Shown: positions 41,237 to 52,455, counted from the stretch's first letter. The stretch: DNA of 52,843 nt from Bacillota bacterium (GCA_012523945.1 JAAYSO010000055.1:1-52843), one strand, 5' to 3'. Program-made: numbers and translations. Notes: generated by a model from the letters alone, not told the origin.

Positions 41237-43882
41237 CTAGCGCAGCATTTGTAAACGTTCCTGAACTTTGTCCAGACGCTGGCGATAATCTTCGGCTTTG
41301 GCCTTCTCCTGCTCCACAACATGTTGCGGTGCTTTGGCCAAAAAGCCTTGATTTTGCAGTTTACCTTCCGCCCGCTTTAATTCTGATTCCAGTTTGGCAA
41401 CTTCTTTTGCCAGCCGTTTAATTTCCTGCTCAATATCTACAAGACCGGCCAGCGGCAGGTAAATATCAATTTCTTTTACTACTGCCGTCAGCGCCTGCTT
41501 GGGCGGAGCCTCCAGCTCCCTGACAATATCCACTTTATCCAGCGTTGCCAGCTTCTCTAGAATTGGCATTCCTGCACGTAAAACATCTGCCGTTTTTTCA
41601 TCTGCCGCACGTAGTATTACTTGCGCTTTTTTCCCGGGCGGCAGTTGCACTTCACTGCGCAAATAGCGGATGGTGCGGATTATCTCCATTAGGGTGTTCA
41701 TCCGTGCATAAGCGTCAGGAAAGACAAACTCGTCACTCTCCGTTGGCCATTCTGCCAACACCGTGGTAGATTTAACTTGAGGCAGTTTTAAACGGATTTC
41801 TTCCGTAATGAAAGGCATAAAGGGATGTAAAAGTGCCAGTGTCCGCTCCAAAACATAGCAGAGAACGGAACGGGTAGTTTGTATCTCTGCTTCATCCTGC
41901 GAACCATAAAGCACAATTTTTGCCAGTTCAATATACCAGTCACAATAATCGCTCCAGAGGAAATCGTACAGCACACGTGCCGCCTCGCCCAGTTCATAAG
42001 CATCCATCAAACGGTTTACTTCGCGCACTGTTTCATTGAAGCTGTGCAAAATCCAGCGATCGGCATCGGAAAGTTTCCCGGACAGGGACATGTCACTTGC
42101 TTTGAAGTCTTCCAGATTCATCAGCACAAAGCGCGAAGCATTCCAGATTTTATTGGCAAAGTTGCGGCTGTTTTCCACACTTTCCTGGCGGAAGCGCTGG
42201 TCATTCCCCGGTGCCTGCCCGGTAATAAGTGTAAAACGCAATGTGTCCGCGCCGTACTTTTCTATAATCTCCAGGGGGTCAACGCCGTTGCCCAGGGATT
42301 TACTCATTTTCCGGCCCTGGGAGTCCCGCACCAGTCCATGGATATAGACTGTATGGAAGGGGACTTGCTTTTGAAATTCCAAGGACATAAAAATCATGCG
42401 GGCAACCCAAAAGAAGATAATATCATAACCGGTGACTAAAACATCCGTGGGGAAGTAATGCTTCAAATCCGGTGTCTCATCGGGCCAGCCCAAAGTGGAA
42501 AAAGGCCACAGGGCGGAAGAGAACCACGTATCAAGTACGTCTTCATCCTGTTCAAGTTCTGAACTGCCACAGCTAGGACAAACTTTCGGGTCTGTTTTGG
42601 CCACAATGGTTTCCCCGCACTCACAGTACCAAGCCGGAATCCTATGCCCCCACCACAATTGCCGTGAAATACACCAATCACGGATATTCTCCAGCCAGTG
42701 CAGGTAAACTTTAGTAAAACGGTCAGGGACAAAACGTGTTTCCCCGTTTTGCACTGCTTGAATGGCCGGTTCGGCCAAAGGCTTCATTTTCACAAACCAT
42801 TGTTTGGATAAAAGCGGTTCAACAACAGTATCACAGCGCTGGCAATGGCCGACGGCATGTGTATGCTCTTTAATCTCCAGTAAAAATCCTTCTTTTTGCA
42901 AATCGGCCACAACTTTTTCCCTGGCTTCATAACGATCCAAACCAGCATAAGCCCCGGCTTCTGCTGTCATGATCCCATCTTCGCCAATGACAACCACAGA
43001 CGGAAGATCGTGGCGTCCGGCAATGGCAAAATCGTTAGGATCATGGGCAGGTGTAACTTTAACGGCACCACTGCCAAACTCCGGATCCACATACTCATCA
43101 GCCACAATGGGTATTTTGCGGTTCATTAAAGGCAGCAATACATATTTACCGATTAGGTGCTGGTATCGCGTATCGGCGGGATGAACGGCCACCGCCGTAT
43201 CTCCCAGCATTGTTTCCGGTCGCGTCGTGGCCACCACTAGGTGGCCTTCTTCATCCACCAGCGGATAACGAATATAAGTTAAAGTTCCCTGCTGCTCTTC
43301 ATGTTCCACTTCAATATCAGATAAGGCGGTGTGACAGCGGGGGCACCAGTTAATAATGTAATTGCCACGATAAATAAGCCCTTTTTCATACAAGGAAACA
43401 AAAACCTCCCGTACTGCGCGGGAGCAACCTTCATCCATGGTAAAACGTTCCCGGGACCAGTCACAGGAAACACCTAATTTATACAGTTGTTTAATAATTC
43501 GTGCGTGATACTTTTCTTTCCACTGCCATGTGCGCTCCAGAAACTTTTCACGCCCCAGGTCATGGCGGGTAAGCCCTTCTTTACTCAAATGTTCTTCTAC
43601 CTTAATTTGTGTGGCAATCCCGGCATGGTCGGTGCCCGGCAGCCACAGGGTATCATAACCCTGCATGCGTTTGCGGCGTATCAGGATATCCTGAATGGTA
43701 TTATCCAGGGCATGCCCCATATGCAAAGATCCTGTCACATTGGGCGGTGGAATCACAATGGTAAAGGTTTCCTTATTGGGATCACGGTGTGCATAAAAAT
43801 AATTATTATCCAGCCAGGTTTGGTAAAGTCTATCCTCCACCTCTGCCGGATCATATACAGGTTTGAGTGTTTTTTCTGTCAT
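41237..43882 (-). CDS. valS: Valyl-tRNA synthetase
   Basis: 881 residues. HIGH-type motif HMGH near residue 50, editing domain (about 190-340), KMSKS motif near 520, anticodon-binding domain and a C-terminal coiled coil (about 815-880). The ATG at 43882 has AAGGAGG eight bases upstream and gives the family N-terminus; an ATG 51 bases earlier is rejected. Firmicute valS genes often have a T-box leader; none of its conserved blocks is seen here, though the leader is structured. Confidence 0.96.
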   Translation of the reverse strand: MTEKTLKPVYDPAEVEDRLYQTWLDNNYFYAHRDPNKETFTIVIPPPNVTGSLHMGHALDNTIQDILIRRKRMQGYDTLWLPGTDHAGIATQIKVEEHLSKEGLTRHDLGREKFLERTWQWKEKYHARIIKQLYKLGVSCDWSRERFTMDEGCSRAVREVFVSLYEKGLIYRGNYIINWCPRCHTALSDIEVEHEEQQGTLTYIRYPLVDEEGHLVVATTRPETMLGDTAVAVHPADTRYQHLIGKYVLLPLMNRKIPIVADEYVDPEFGSGAVKVTPAHDPNDFAIAGRHDLPSVVVIGEDGIMTAEAGAYAGLDRYEAREKVVADLQKEGFLLEIKEHTHAVGHCQRCDTVVEPLLSKQWFVKMKPLAEPAIQAVQNGETRFVPDRFTKVYLHWLENIRDWCISRQLWWGHRIPAWYCECGETIVAKTDPKVCPSCGSSELEQDEDVLDTWFSSALWPFSTLGWPDETPDLKHYFPTDVLVTGYDIIFFWVARMIFMSLEFQKQVPFHTVYIHGLVRDSQGRKMSKSLGNGVDPLEIIEKYGADTLRFTLITGQAPGNDQRFRQESVENSRNFANKIWNASRFVLMNLEDFKASDMSLSGKLSDADRWILHSFNETVREVNRLMDAYELGEAARVLYDFLWSDYCDWYIELAKIVLYGSQDEAEIQTTRSVLCYVLERTLALLHPFMPFITEEIRLKLPQVKSTTVLAEWPTESDEFVFPDAYARMNTLMEIIRTIRYLRSEVQLPPGKKAQVILRAADEKTADVLRAGMPILEKLATLDKVDIVRELEAPPKQALTAVVKEIDIYLPLAGLVDIEQEIKRLAKEVAKLESELKRAEGKLQNQGFLAKAPQHVVEQEKAKAEDYRQRLDKVQERLQMLR

Positions 43883-43907
43883 GAGAAAAGCCTCCTTATA
43901 ATCCCCC

Positions 43908-44028
43908 ATCGGTTCAGAATGAAGGCAAATCAAGATGATATAATTCCTAACCGATAAAAAAACAACGCATCCTTTAGTAATGGGCAGAAATCTTTAAAAA
44001 TCAGCAGATGCTTTTTTGTTCTTTCTTC
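43908..44028 (-). promoter_or_regulatory. Structured leader of valS, not a T-box
   Basis: On the minus strand AACAAAAAAGCATC (44020-44007) pairs with GATGCGTTGTTTTTTT (43971-43956) across a 35-base loop, ending in a T run: a terminator-like form. Then ATCGGTT (43955-43949) pairs perfectly with AACCGAT (43914-43908), next to the ribosome site. No T-box consensus (GGTGGNACCGCG) occurs. With the repeat copies upstream this accounts for the 457-base gap 43883-44339. Confidence 0.5.
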
Positions 44029-44057
44029 ACTATAATGGATGCCTTTATTGATGTCAA
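44029..44057 (-). promoter_or_regulatory. Sigma-A promoter of valS-folC
   Basis: Perfect TTGACA at 44057-44052, a 17-base spacer and TATAGT at 44034-44029. The first three bases of the -35 box are the last three of repeat copy A. Confidence 0.85.
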
Positions 44058-44165
44058 GAAAGGCGCTTCCGTTTATTTTTAATGTTGCGCCTTTCTTGTC
44101 CTTTAGGGGTTGCCACCCCTTCGGCGGACCGGCGGTCCTGACCACCCCGCAAACTTAAGGGGAAC
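44055..44165 (-). repeat. Dispersed structured repeat, copy A (full)
   Basis: About 111 bases. On the minus strand: GTTCCCCTTAAGTTTGCGGGG, a GC-rich part with GGACCGCCGGTCC, a small hairpin GGGG-TGGCAA-CCCC, then a 12-bp stem CAAGAAAGGCGC/GCGCCTTTCTTG around a 20-base AT-rich loop. The last 60 bases are repeated exactly at 44221-44280, and the whole is related to 20337-20445. No coding content. Confidence 0.85.
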
Positions 44166-44220
44166 ACCCCCTTAACAACCCCCGTTGCTAGAAAATCAAG
44201 GTTAGATGATTTCCCAGCAA

Positions 44221-44280
44221 CAAGAAAGGCGCTTCCGTTTATTTTTAATGTTGCGCCTTTCTTGTCCTTTAGGGGTTGCC
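44221..44280 (-). repeat. Dispersed structured repeat, copy B (partial, identical to 60 bases of copy A)
   Basis: Exact 60-base direct repeat of 44055-44114, 106 bases away. It contains the 12-bp hairpin and the start of the GGGGT/ACCCC hairpin but lacks the remaining part. It lies just downstream of engB. Confidence 0.92.
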
Positions 44281-44304
44281 TGATATAACACAAGCAGCGG
44301 TCTT

Positions 44305-44341
44305 AAAATAAGCTGCTGCCGTGCCGGCAGCAGCTTATTTT
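44305..44341 (-). terminator. Terminator of the tig-clp-lon-engB transcript
   Basis: Perfect 16-bp stem AAAATAAGCTGCTGCC/GGCAGCAGCTTATTTT with a five-base loop. It overlaps the engB stop codon; the T-rich tract is part of the stem end. Confidence 0.85.
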
Positions 44342-44924
44342 AAGAAATATATTGTTTTATGATTCTCCACAAATCATCTCTACCCTGGGATGTTTGCACT
44401 GAGTAAAGAATAACCGGCCCCTCGCTTCCCAGATTTAAACCCTGACGGATCTGGTTAATATGTTTTTGCAGGCTGCCCCGGGAGACTTTATCGGCTTTAG
44501 TGGCTACCACCACTGTAGGCAGATTATAGTGAATTAACCACTGATACATATCCCGGTCATTGGCCGTGGGCGGATGACGCACATCCACCAGTAGCACAAC
44601 TAGCATAAGCGTTTCCCGGGTGGCCAGGTACTCTTCAATGATGCGTCCCCACTGTTTTTTCATGGCTTGCGACACACGGGCAAAGCCGTAACCCGGCAGA
44701 TCCACCAGGTAAAAAGCTTTATTGATGAGAAAGAAATTAATTAACTGCGTTTTACCCGGTGTACTGCTGGTTTTAGCCAATTGTTTGCGCTTGACTAATG
44801 AATTTAAAAGTGAAGACTTGCCTACGTTGGAACGGCCCACAAAAGCAATTTCCGGGAGTCTATCCTGGGGAAACTGTTCAGATTTTGCTGCACTAATAAT
44901 AAATTCAGCAGTCTTTATTTTCAT
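44340..44924 (-). CDS. engB: EngB/YsxC, ribosome-assembly GTPase
   Basis: 194 residues. G1 GRSNVGKSS, G2/G3 STPGKTQLINFF and DLPGYGFARV, G4 TKADK. Needed for 50S subunit assembly. The ATG overlaps the lon stop and has no clear ribosome site, so translation is probably coupled. After lonA, as in Bacillus. Confidence 0.96.
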   Translation of the reverse strand: MKIKTAEFIISAAKSEQFPQDRLPEIAFVGRSNVGKSSLLNSLVKRKQLAKTSSTPGKTQLINFFLINKAFYLVDLPGYGFARVSQAMKKQWGRIIEEYLATRETLMLVVLLVDVRHPPTANDRDMYQWLIHYNLPTVVVATKADKVSRGSLQKHINQIRQGLNLGSEGPVILYSVQTSQGRDDLWRIIKQYIS

Positions 44925-47263
44925 TATGAATCGGCCGGATCTTCCTGCGGTGCCTCATGCAGCGCGTATTTAAGGACTTCGTCCATATGTTCCACAGTGA
45001 TAAACTCCAACCGGCGCCTTACATTCAGCGGAATTTCCGCCAAATCCTTTTTATTATCCTCCGGGAGAATGACTGTTTTGATGCCGGCACGGTGGGCCGC
45101 CAAGACTTTCTCTTTCAAACCGCCAATGGGCAGCACGCGCCCCCGTAACGTAATTTCACCCGTCATGGCCACAGAACTTTTATAGGGCCGTTTAGTCAGG
45201 GCGGAAATTAAAGCTGTAGCCATGGTAATCCCGGCAGAAGGGCCGTCTTTAGGAATGGCACCTTCAGGAATATGGATATGAATATCATAAATTTCATGGA
45301 AATCTTCTGCAATCTTTAATTCCTGTGCACGTGAGCGGATGTATGATAATCCTGCTTGTGCCGATTCACGCATCACATCCCCCAGCTTGCCGGTTAGCAG
45401 CAGTTTGCCTTTACCTTGCATGATGGTGACTTCAATGATTAAGGTATCGCCACCTACTTCCGTCCACGCCAAACCAGTGGCCACACCGATTTCATCTTCT
45501 TTTTCCGCCACGCCGTAACGGTAACGCGGTACCCCCAGGTATTTATGCAAATTACGTGAGGTAATGGAGGAGCGCTGTTTATTATTGCGCACAACATCAC
45601 TGGCAACTTTACGGCAGATGGTGGCCAGTTGCCGCTCCAAATTGCGCACTCCTGCTTCGCGAGTATACTGACGGATAATTTTGCGGATAGTTTTTTCAGA
45701 AATAGAAAGATGTTTGCTTTCCAATCCGTTTTCTTTGATTTGTTTCGGCAAAAGATAGCGTTCACCGATTTTTACTTTTTCTTCTTCCGTATACCCGGAA
45801 ATATGGATGGTTTCCATACGGTCCAAAAGCGGCTGCGGAATATTGTAAAGCGTATTGGCCGTAGTGATAAACATGACATGGGAAAGGTCAAAAGGAATTT
45901 CCAGGTAATGATCAGAGAAACTATTATTTTGTTCCGGGTCTAAAACTTCCAGCAATGCCGCCGAAGGATCGCCCCGGAAGTCCGTGGACATTTTATCAAT
46001 CTCATCCAGTAAAAAGACAGGGTTTTTCGATTTGGCCTGGCGCATGGCCTGGATAATGCGCCCCGGCATGGCACCCACATAGGTGCGCCTGTGACCGCGT
46101 ATTTCCGCCTCATCACGGACACCGCCCAAAGACAGGCGGACAAATTTACGCTCCAACGCCCGGGCCACGGAGCGGGCCAGGGAAGTTTTCCCCACCCCGG
46201 GAGGTCCCACCAGGCAGAGAATAGGCCCTTTTAATTTTTCCGCCAGCTGTCGTACAGCCAAAAACTCAATAATACGTTCTTTAACTTTTTCCAGACCGTA
46301 ATGGTCCTCATCTAAAATTTCCTGTGCCCTGTTTAAATCCAAACGATCTTCCGTCTGTATATTCCACGGCAAGGACAAAATCCAGTCAAGATAGTTGCGA
46401 ATCACGACGCTTTCGGCCGCAGCCGGAGGCATTTTCTCCAGCCGCTCCACTTCTTTCAGCGCTTTTTCCTCAACATCTTCCGGTAAATTAGCCTCTTCTA
46501 TCCGCTCGCGAAACTCATCTGCTTCAGCCATGCGGTCATCTCTTTCGCCCAATTCCTTTTGAATGGCTTTCATCTGCTCCCGCAGGTAGTACTCTTTTTG
46601 CGTCCGCTCCATCTGTTTACGGACACGCAAATTTATTTTGCGTTCTATTTCCAGGATTTCCATTTCATGAGTGAGAATTTCCGAAAGCTTTTCCAAACGC
46701 TGGCGCGGTGAGGTAGCCTCCAAAATCTCCTGCTTCTGCTGGATCTTGAGCGTCAAATGTGAGGCAATGAGATCTGCCATCCGACCGGGCTCTTCCAGGG
46801 AGGAAACTGTTACCAGAGTTTCCGGCGGTATTTTTTTACTTAATTTGATATACTGCTCAAATTGGTAGATAACACTACGCATCAGAGCCTCAACTTCTAT
46901 GGTCTTTGTTACATCTTCTTCAACTTCTTCCGACTCTACCTTAAAATAAGGCTCTGTCTCTATAACTTCACGAATATAGGCACGGGAAAGACCTTCCACC
47001 AACACACGAATTGTGCCTCCCGGCAGTTTCAGCATCTGCTTTATCTGGGCTATTGTACCCATAGAATAAATATCATCGATGGTAGGCTCATCTATTCGTG
47101 CTTCTTTCTGTGCAACAAGTAAAATCTGATTGTCTTCCACCATTGCCTGTTCTAAAGCACTAACGGAACGTTCACGTCCCACATCCAAATGCAGGACCAT
47201 ATTAGGAAAAACAAGTATGCCTCGTAAAGGTAGAAGTGGAAGGACTTTTCGCTTTGCCGCCAT
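44924..47263 (-). CDS. lon: LonA, ATP-dependent protease
   Basis: 779 residues: N-terminal substrate-binding domain, AAA+ module ([13 protein letters not shown] near 350; Walker [10 protein letters not shown]), and the Ser-Lys protease domain with catalytic Ser in [11 protein letters not shown] near 675 and Lys in [13 protein letters not shown] near 720. Full length. ATG with GGAGGG. Between lonB and engB. Confidence 0.97.
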   Translation of the reverse strand: MAAKRKVLPLLPLRGILVFPNMVLHLDVGRERSVSALEQAMVEDNQILLVAQKEARIDEPTIDDIYSMGTIAQIKQMLKLPGGTIRVLVEGLSRAYIREVIETEPYFKVESEEVEEDVTKTIEVEALMRSVIYQFEQYIKLSKKIPPETLVTVSSLEEPGRMADLIASHLTLKIQQKQEILEATSPRQRLEKLSEILTHEMEILEIERKINLRVRKQMERTQKEYYLREQMKAIQKELGERDDRMAEADEFRERIEEANLPEDVEEKALKEVERLEKMPPAAAESVVIRNYLDWILSLPWNIQTEDRLDLNRAQEILDEDHYGLEKVKERIIEFLAVRQLAEKLKGPILCLVGPPGVGKTSLARSVARALERKFVRLSLGGVRDEAEIRGHRRTYVGAMPGRIIQAMRQAKSKNPVFLLDEIDKMSTDFRGDPSAALLEVLDPEQNNSFSDHYLEIPFDLSHVMFITTANTLYNIPQPLLDRMETIHISGYTEEEKVKIGERYLLPKQIKENGLESKHLSISEKTIRKIIRQYTREAGVRNLERQLATICRKVASDVVRNNKQRSSITSRNLHKYLGVPRYRYGVAEKEDEIGVATGLAWTEVGGDTLIIEVTIMQGKGKLLLTGKLGDVMRESAQAGLSYIRSRAQELKIAEDFHEIYDIHIHIPEGAIPKDGPSAGITMATALISALTKRPYKSSVAMTGEITLRGRVLPIGGLKEKVLAAHRAGIKTVILPEDNKKDLAEIPLNVRRRLEFITVEHMDEVLKYALHEAPQEDPADS

Positions 47264-47365
47264 GGAGCTCTACCCTCCAATCATCAAAATAATAAAGTAT
47301 CTTTCAGTAAGAGTATTCGCCTAGATCAGGCCATATCCTTTTTATTGCATAGATTTTCCATCTGA

Positions 47366-49039
47366 CTACATGGGGGATGCAGACAGTGCCACTCCTGCCG
47401 CAGGCAAAGATTGCTGCTGCGGCCGGCACAATGCATGGGCCAGGACTTCCTCAAAATGAGTCACCGGGATAATCTCCAGATCGTGGTAATGAGAAAACAA
47501 CTGCTGCCAGTTTTCTTGCGGCAAAAGTACTTTTTTTACACCTGACTGCCTGGCGGCCTCCACTTTAGAGACAATACCGCCTACAGGCCGGACCAAGCCA
47601 CGGACAGATAATTCACCCGTCATGGCCACCGTATTATCCACAGGAATGCCCGTTAAGGAAGAATAAATGGCACACGCCATGGCAATACCGGCAGAGGGGC
47701 CGTCAACAGGCGTCCCCCCGGGGAAGTTAAGATGAACATTGTAATCTTTTATGTCAACATCAAGGTAATGAGCCAGTACCGTCAGCACATTTTCCACCGA
47801 TCCTTTGGCCATGCTTTTGCGGCGGATCACCCGCTGCGGACTGCCCAGCTCTTCTTCATCAACCACCCCGGTGACTTTAATTTCTCCTTTGCCCTTACCC
47901 ACTTTATGGGAGGACACTTCAATTTCTAAAAGCATCCCCATGCCGGGGCCATAAACCGCCAGGCCGTTCACATACCCCACCTGGGGCTGCTCCGAAATTT
48001 TACGTTCAGGTCGTGGTGAAAGCCGGCCGGCATGTACTACCCACTCCACATTTTCCACCGTAATCTGTTTGGCTGCCTGCTCACAGTCAGCCACGCCGGC
48101 GGAAATTTGGACTATATTGACAGCTTCACGCCCGTTTTTGGCATAGCGGGCAATCACCTGCAGGGCAGCCGGTTCAATGGTAAAGCCTACGCGCTTGACG
48201 GCATTGGCAGCTACCTGAATAATTTCATCCGGCAAAAGCCCGCGGAAATAAACTTCTAAACACCGCGAACGAATAGCCGGCGGGATATCCTCCGGATTAC
48301 GCGTGGTGGCACCAACCAGGCGAAAATCAGCCGGTAAACCGTTTTGAAAAATCTCATGAATATGTGCAGGTATATTTTTATCTTCAGGATTATAATAAGC
48401 ACTTTCTAAAAAAACTTTACGGTCTTCCAACACTTTTAAAAGTTTATTCATTTGTGTCGGATGCAGTTCGCCAATTTCATCAATAAAAAGCACGCCGCCA
48501 TGTGCTTTACTGACTGCACCCGGCTTGGGCTGGGGAATGCCCTGGATCCCAAGGGGCCCGGCTCCCTGATAAATTGGATCATGGACCGTACCGATGAGGG
48601 GGTCGGCAATGCCACGTTCATCAAAGCGGGCGGTGGTGGCATCCAGTTCGACAAATTTAGCATCCTTGCCAAAGGGAGAGGCAGGATTCTTTTTAGCTTC
48701 TTCCAGTACCAAACGGGCGGCGGCCGTTTTCCCCACCCCCGGAGGCCCGTAAATAATCACATGCTGCGGATTGGGACCACAAAGCGCAGCTTTTAAAGCT
48801 TTAATCCCTTCCTCCTGACCGATAATCTCTGCAAAACTAGTGGGCCTGGTTTTCTCTGAGAGAGGCTCCGTTAAAGCTACCTGCCGCATCCGCCTTAATT
48901 GATCCAGTTCCTTGCCGGATTCTTTCCGGGCGGCAGTTTTTGTGGACTGCTGCGACTTTAATTGGTTCCAAAAATAAAGCCCGATGATAACGGCAATAAT
49001 TAACTGCATTACACCAATAAGCTGTGCCAAACCAGACAT
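47366..49039 (-). CDS. lonB: LonB, membrane-anchored Lon-type protease
   Basis: 557 residues from the ATG at 49039, preceded by GAAGGGAG; an ATG 165 bases earlier is rejected because the protein then begins with a non-conserved basic stretch instead of the membrane helix (about residues 5-23). AAA+ motif [13 protein letters not shown] near 95, Walker B VLFIDEIGE and catalytic Ser in DGPSAGIAMA near 455. In Bacillus LonB is made in the forespore under sigma-F; a matching promoter is visible here. Between clpX and lonA. Confidence 0.95.
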   Translation of the reverse strand: MSGLAQLIGVMQLIIAVIIGLYFWNQLKSQQSTKTAARKESGKELDQLRRMRQVALTEPLSEKTRPTSFAEIIGQEEGIKALKAALCGPNPQHVIIYGPPGVGKTAAARLVLEEAKKNPASPFGKDAKFVELDATTARFDERGIADPLIGTVHDPIYQGAGPLGIQGIPQPKPGAVSKAHGGVLFIDEIGELHPTQMNKLLKVLEDRKVFLESAYYNPEDKNIPAHIHEIFQNGLPADFRLVGATTRNPEDIPPAIRSRCLEVYFRGLLPDEIIQVAANAVKRVGFTIEPAALQVIARYAKNGREAVNIVQISAGVADCEQAAKQITVENVEWVVHAGRLSPRPERKISEQPQVGYVNGLAVYGPGMGMLLEIEVSSHKVGKGKGEIKVTGVVDEEELGSPQRVIRRKSMAKGSVENVLTVLAHYLDVDIKDYNVHLNFPGGTPVDGPSAGIAMACAIYSSLTGIPVDNTVAMTGELSVRGLVRPVGGIVSKVEAARQSGVKKVLLPQENWQQLFSHYHDLEIIPVTHFEEVLAHALCRPQQQSLPAAGVALSASPM

Positions 49040-49068
49040 AGCATTTCTCCCTTCTGCCACATACCTTT

Positions 49069-49107
49069 TACGCCTTAGTATGTCCCAAGCAGAAGGAATA
49101 AACGCTT
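49069..49107 (-). promoter_or_regulatory. Candidate forespore (sigma-F/sigma-G) promoter of lonB
   Basis: GGACATACTA at 49085-49076 on the minus strand fits the forespore -10 consensus (GGNNANANTA; CATACTA). The -35 region (GCGTT or GTTTA, spacer 13-15) is only partly like GYATA. It lies 37 bases before the lonB ATG. Confidence 0.4.
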
Positions 49108-49211
49108 GCCGGCGCCAGATTCTTGCTAAATTTCCTCCTTTTCTTTGCCTCCCTATTACCCTCACCGGATTGAAAAAAAGCAAATTAAGGTTAGATGATT
49201 TCATCTTCGAT

Positions 49212-49251
49212 AAAAAGAGCTGTTATTCACGGCAGAATAACAGCTCCTCTT
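49212..49251 (-). terminator. Terminator after clpX
   Basis: 11-bp stem GAGCTGTTATT/AATAACAGCTC with an eight-base loop, followed on the minus strand by TTTTTATC. It separates tig-clpP-clpX from lonB. Confidence 0.85.
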
Positions 49252-49253
49252 TT

Positions 49254-50519
49254 TTATGCCGATTCTTCCTTTTTCTTTTTACGTTTGTCTGCTGTCACCA
49301 AAATCGGTTTATCCCTTTTGGTGATGACTTCATTTGTGATAATGCATTTCTCGATATTGTCAAAGGAAGGAAGTTCATACATAACATCCAACAAGACCTC
49401 TTCCAAAATCGCCCGCAACCCGCGCGCTCCCGTTTTGCGCCTGATTGCTTCCTGCGCAATGAGTGCCAGCGTTCCTTCTTTAAACTCCAAAGCCACATCA
49501 TCCATTTCAAACAAGCGCTGGTACTGCTTAATTAACGCATTGCGCGGTTCTGTCAAAATGCGGATTAAAGCTTCTTCATCCAAAGCATCCAAGGTGGCCA
49601 CCACCGGCACACGACCCACAAATTCCGGGATCAGGCCGAATCTGACTAAATCCTGGGGCAGTACATGGCGGAGAATTTCGCCGATATTTTTTTCTTCTTC
49701 ACTGCTGGCAATTTCCGCCCCAAAACCAATACCTTTTTTGCCAATGCGGTTTTTAATGATTTTTTCAATGCCGTCAAAGGCGCCGCCGCAAATAAACAAG
49801 ATATTGGTAGTATCAATTTGCATAAACTCCTGATGCGGATGCTTACGGCCGCCTTGCGGCGGAACACTGGCCACAGTTCCTTCCAGAATTTTCAGCAGTG
49901 CCTGTTGTACTCCTTCGCCCGATACATCGCGGGTAATGGAAGGATTATCGGTTTTACGGGCAATTTTATCAATTTCATCAATATAGACAATACCCTTTTC
50001 AGCCCGCTCTAAATCGTAATCGGCAGCCTGAATCAACTTCAGTAAAATATTTTCCACATCTTCGCCCACATAACCGGCTTCCGTCAGAGAAGTTGCGTCG
50101 GCAATAGCAAAAGGCACATTTAAAATCCTGGCCAAGGTTTGGGCCAGAAGCGTCTTGCCGACACCGGTAGGGCCAATGAGTAAAATATTACTCTTTTGTA
50201 TTTCCACATCGTCAGTTTTTTGTTCGGCATTAATACGCTTATAGTGGTTATAAACTGCAACGGCCAAAGATTTTTTGGCTTCATCCTGTCCAATGACATA
50301 CTGATCCAGGATTTCCTTGATTTCTGTCGGTTTCGGCAGCTCAATTAAATCCAGTTCCATTTCTTCGGACAGTTCTTCTTCAATTATTTCATTACATAAT
50401 TCAATGCATTCATCACAAATATAAACGCCGGGCCCCGCCACTAATTTGCGTACCTGCTCTTGGGTTTTGCCGCAGAAAGAACATTTTAACTGTCCCTTCT
50501 CATCATTGAATTTAAACAT
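49254..50519 (-). CDS. clpX: ClpX, ATPase subunit of ClpXP
   Basis: 421 residues. N-terminal zinc finger (CSFCGKTQ ... CDECIELC) binds substrates and adaptors; AAA+ domain has [12 protein letters not shown] near 120 and [10 protein letters not shown] near 185; the IGFGAE tripeptide region that docks on ClpP lies near 270. ATG with GGAGGG. Confidence 0.97.
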   Translation of the reverse strand: MFKFNDEKGQLKCSFCGKTQEQVRKLVAGPGVYICDECIELCNEIIEEELSEEMELDLIELPKPTEIKEILDQYVIGQDEAKKSLAVAVYNHYKRINAEQKTDDVEIQKSNILLIGPTGVGKTLLAQTLARILNVPFAIADATSLTEAGYVGEDVENILLKLIQAADYDLERAEKGIVYIDEIDKIARKTDNPSITRDVSGEGVQQALLKILEGTVASVPPQGGRKHPHQEFMQIDTTNILFICGGAFDGIEKIIKNRIGKKGIGFGAEIASSEEEKNIGEILRHVLPQDLVRFGLIPEFVGRVPVVATLDALDEEALIRILTEPRNALIKQYQRLFEMDDVALEFKEGTLALIAQEAIRRKTGARGLRAILEEVLLDVMYELPSFDNIEKCIITNEVITKRDKPILVTADKRKKKKEESA

Positions 50520-50540
50520 CTTTGTCCCTCCTACAGGAGC

Positions 50541-51122
50541 TTAACGTTTTTGCAGTACGCCATCAATCAAACCATAATCCTTTGCTTCTTCGGCGGACAT
50601 AAAGTAATCACGGTCTGTATCTTTAGCGATTTGTTCCACATCTCTACCGGTATGACGGGCCAAAATACCATTGATTTGCTCACGAATCCGTAAAATCTCA
50701 CGAGCATGAATCTCAATATCTACTGCCTGCCCTTGAGCACCACCCAGAGGCTGGTGTACCATGACACGAGAATTGGGCAGAGCAAAACGCTTACCCTTGG
50801 TACCGGCAGCTAAAAGCACGGCCCCCATACTGGCTGCCAAACCGACACAAATGGTGGAGACATCAGGTTTAATATACTGTATTGTATCGTAAATGGCCAA
50901 GCCGGAATAAACAGAGCCTCCGGGAGAATTAATGTAAATATTAATATCCTTATCAGGATCTTCCGACTCTAAAAACAGTAATTGGGCAATGACAAGATTT
51001 GCCACTGTATCATCAATGGCACTACCAATAAAAATAATACGATCCTTTAATAACCTGGAATAAATATCGTATGCACGCTCACCGCGATTGGTCTGCTCCA
51101 CAACCATCGGCACTAGACTCAT
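50541..51122 (-). CDS. clpP: ClpP, proteolytic subunit
   Basis: 193 residues from the ATG at 51122, which has GGAGGG before it; an ATG 30 bases upstream lies in the tig end and is rejected. Catalytic Ser98 (AASMGA) and His123 (VHQPLGG) are present with Asp near 169-171. Between tig and clpX. Confidence 0.97.
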   Translation of the reverse strand: MSLVPMVVEQTNRGERAYDIYSRLLKDRIIFIGSAIDDTVANLVIAQLLFLESEDPDKDINIYINSPGGSVYSGLAIYDTIQYIKPDVSTICVGLAASMGAVLLAAGTKGKRFALPNSRVMVHQPLGGAQGQAVDIEIHAREILRIREQINGILARHTGRDVEQIAKDTDRDYFMSAEEAKDYGLIDGVLQKR

Positions 51123-51126
51123 AAGG

Positions 51127-52455
51127 TTATCCCTCCTGCTCCTCTTTTTCAACAGCAGAAACTATTTCTGTCGTAATCTTGGCCTCCTCCACCAGGAAGT
51201 CAATGGTCTTGCTGTAAGTTAATTCGTGGCGAAGGGCATCCATCTGACCTTGTACCGTTAAGAGTTCTCTAATGGCCTCTTCGTCTTGCTTATAATTTTC
51301 CGCTATGGTTTTAATGCGCTCTTGTATTTCTTCATCTGTAGCGGCAATTCCTTCTTTTTTCATAATGGCTTCTAACACCAAATCTTTTTTTACAAGTTTT
51401 TCAGCGTCTTCACGCTGTTCTTGGCGCAAATCCTCAACAGTTTTATTGCTAAACTCCAGATACTTCTCCATTGTGAGGCCTTGCATGCGCAAAAACCGTT
51501 CCAAATCGGCCATCATCACATCAAGCTGATTTTCAATGAGGATCTCCGGCACTTTAACTTCAGATGCTTCTGTAACGGCATCAATCAGGGCAAATTTTAC
51601 CTCACTATCCGCCCGTTCTTCTTCCTGCTCTTTCAGCTTATTCAAAACATCTGCTTTTAATTCAGCCACAGTCTCAAATTCGGAAATCTCCTGCACAAAA
51701 TCATCTGTCAGCTCGGGAATTTCTTTACTTTTAATTTCATTTAGCTTCACTTTAAAAACTGCATCTTTCCCCGCCACTTCTTCACTGTGGTAATCTTCAG
51801 GAAAAGTAACTTCAATCTCTTTCTCTTCACCAATATTCATCCCCACCAGCTGCGGTTCAAAGCCGGGGATAAAAGTATTGGAACCGATCTCCAGGGAATA
51901 TCCTTCCCCCTGACCGCCGTCAAAGGGCTCCCCGTCAATGTAACCTGTAAAATCAATTACTGCCACATCACCCATTTCCAGAGAGCGATCTTCAACCACA
52001 TGCAATTTTACATGTTGCTGGCGCATCTGTTGCAGGTTTTTTTCCACGTCTTCTTCGGTTATTTCCCGGATTTGACGGGTTGCCTCAAGTCCACGGTATT
52101 CCCCCAGTTTCACTTCCGGCTTTACCTCTACAGTTGCTTTAAAAATAAAAGGCTTGCCTTTTTCCAACTGTACTAAATCAATGGCAGGCTGAGCAATAGG
52201 TTCAATCCCTGTTTCTTTTACAGCCTGCTCGTATGCAGGCGGAACCATGATTTCAATGGCATCTTCATAAAGGATTTCCGGACCAAAACGGCTTTCCAAG
52301 ACAAAACGGGGTACTTTGCCTTTGCGAAAGCCGGGTAATGAAATTTGTTTTACGACTTTCTTGTAAGCTTGGTCGAGAGCTCCGGCAAGCGTCTCTTCAT
52401 CAACTTCAATCTCTAAAGCGACCTTACTTTCGTCTATTTTCTCCAGTTTTACCAT
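51127..52455 (-). CDS. tig: Trigger factor, ribosome-associated chaperone and prolyl isomerase
   Basis: 442 residues. Ribosome-binding signature GFRKGKVPR near 44-52, FKBP-type isomerase domain (about 165-240, with [16 protein letters not shown]) and a long helical C-terminal arm domain. ATG with AAAGGAG. First gene of tig-clpP-clpX; clpP starts four bases after its stop. Confidence 0.97.
   Translation of the reverse strand: MVKLEKIDESKVALEIEVDEETLAGALDQAYKKVVKQISLPGFRKGKVPRFVLESRFGPEILYEDAIEIMVPPAYEQAVKETGIEPIAQPAIDLVQLEKGKPFIFKATVEVKPEVKLGEYRGLEATRQIREITEEDVEKNLQQMRQQHVKLHVVEDRSLEMGDVAVIDFTGYIDGEPFDGGQGEGYSLEIGSNTFIPGFEPQLVGMNIGEEKEIEVTFPEDYHSEEVAGKDAVFKVKLNEIKSKEIPELTDDFVQEISEFETVAELKADVLNKLKEQEEERADSEVKFALIDAVTEASEVKVPEILIENQLDVMMADLERFLRMQGLTMEKYLEFSNKTVEDLRQEQREDAEKLVKKDLVLEAIMKKEGIAATDEEIQERIKTIAENYKQDEEAIRELLTVQGQMDALRHELTYSKTIDFLVEEAKITTEIVSAVEKEEQEG

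Noticed and set aside
43883-44028. T-box leader for valS
   Set aside because: The conserved T-box sequence and an antiterminator bulge are not found.
44055-44280. The direct repeats as a CRISPR array
   Set aside because: Only two exact copies, 106-base spacing, 60-base units with long hairpins, and no cas genes.
44054-44293. Short open frames inside the engB-valS gap as genes
   Set aside because: They read through the repeat hairpins, use rare-looking basic composition, lack ribosome sites and change completely between repeat copies.
49040-49204. Longer LonB start at 49204
   Set aside because: The extra 55 residues precede the conserved membrane helix, have no ribosome site, and cover the candidate lonB promoter.
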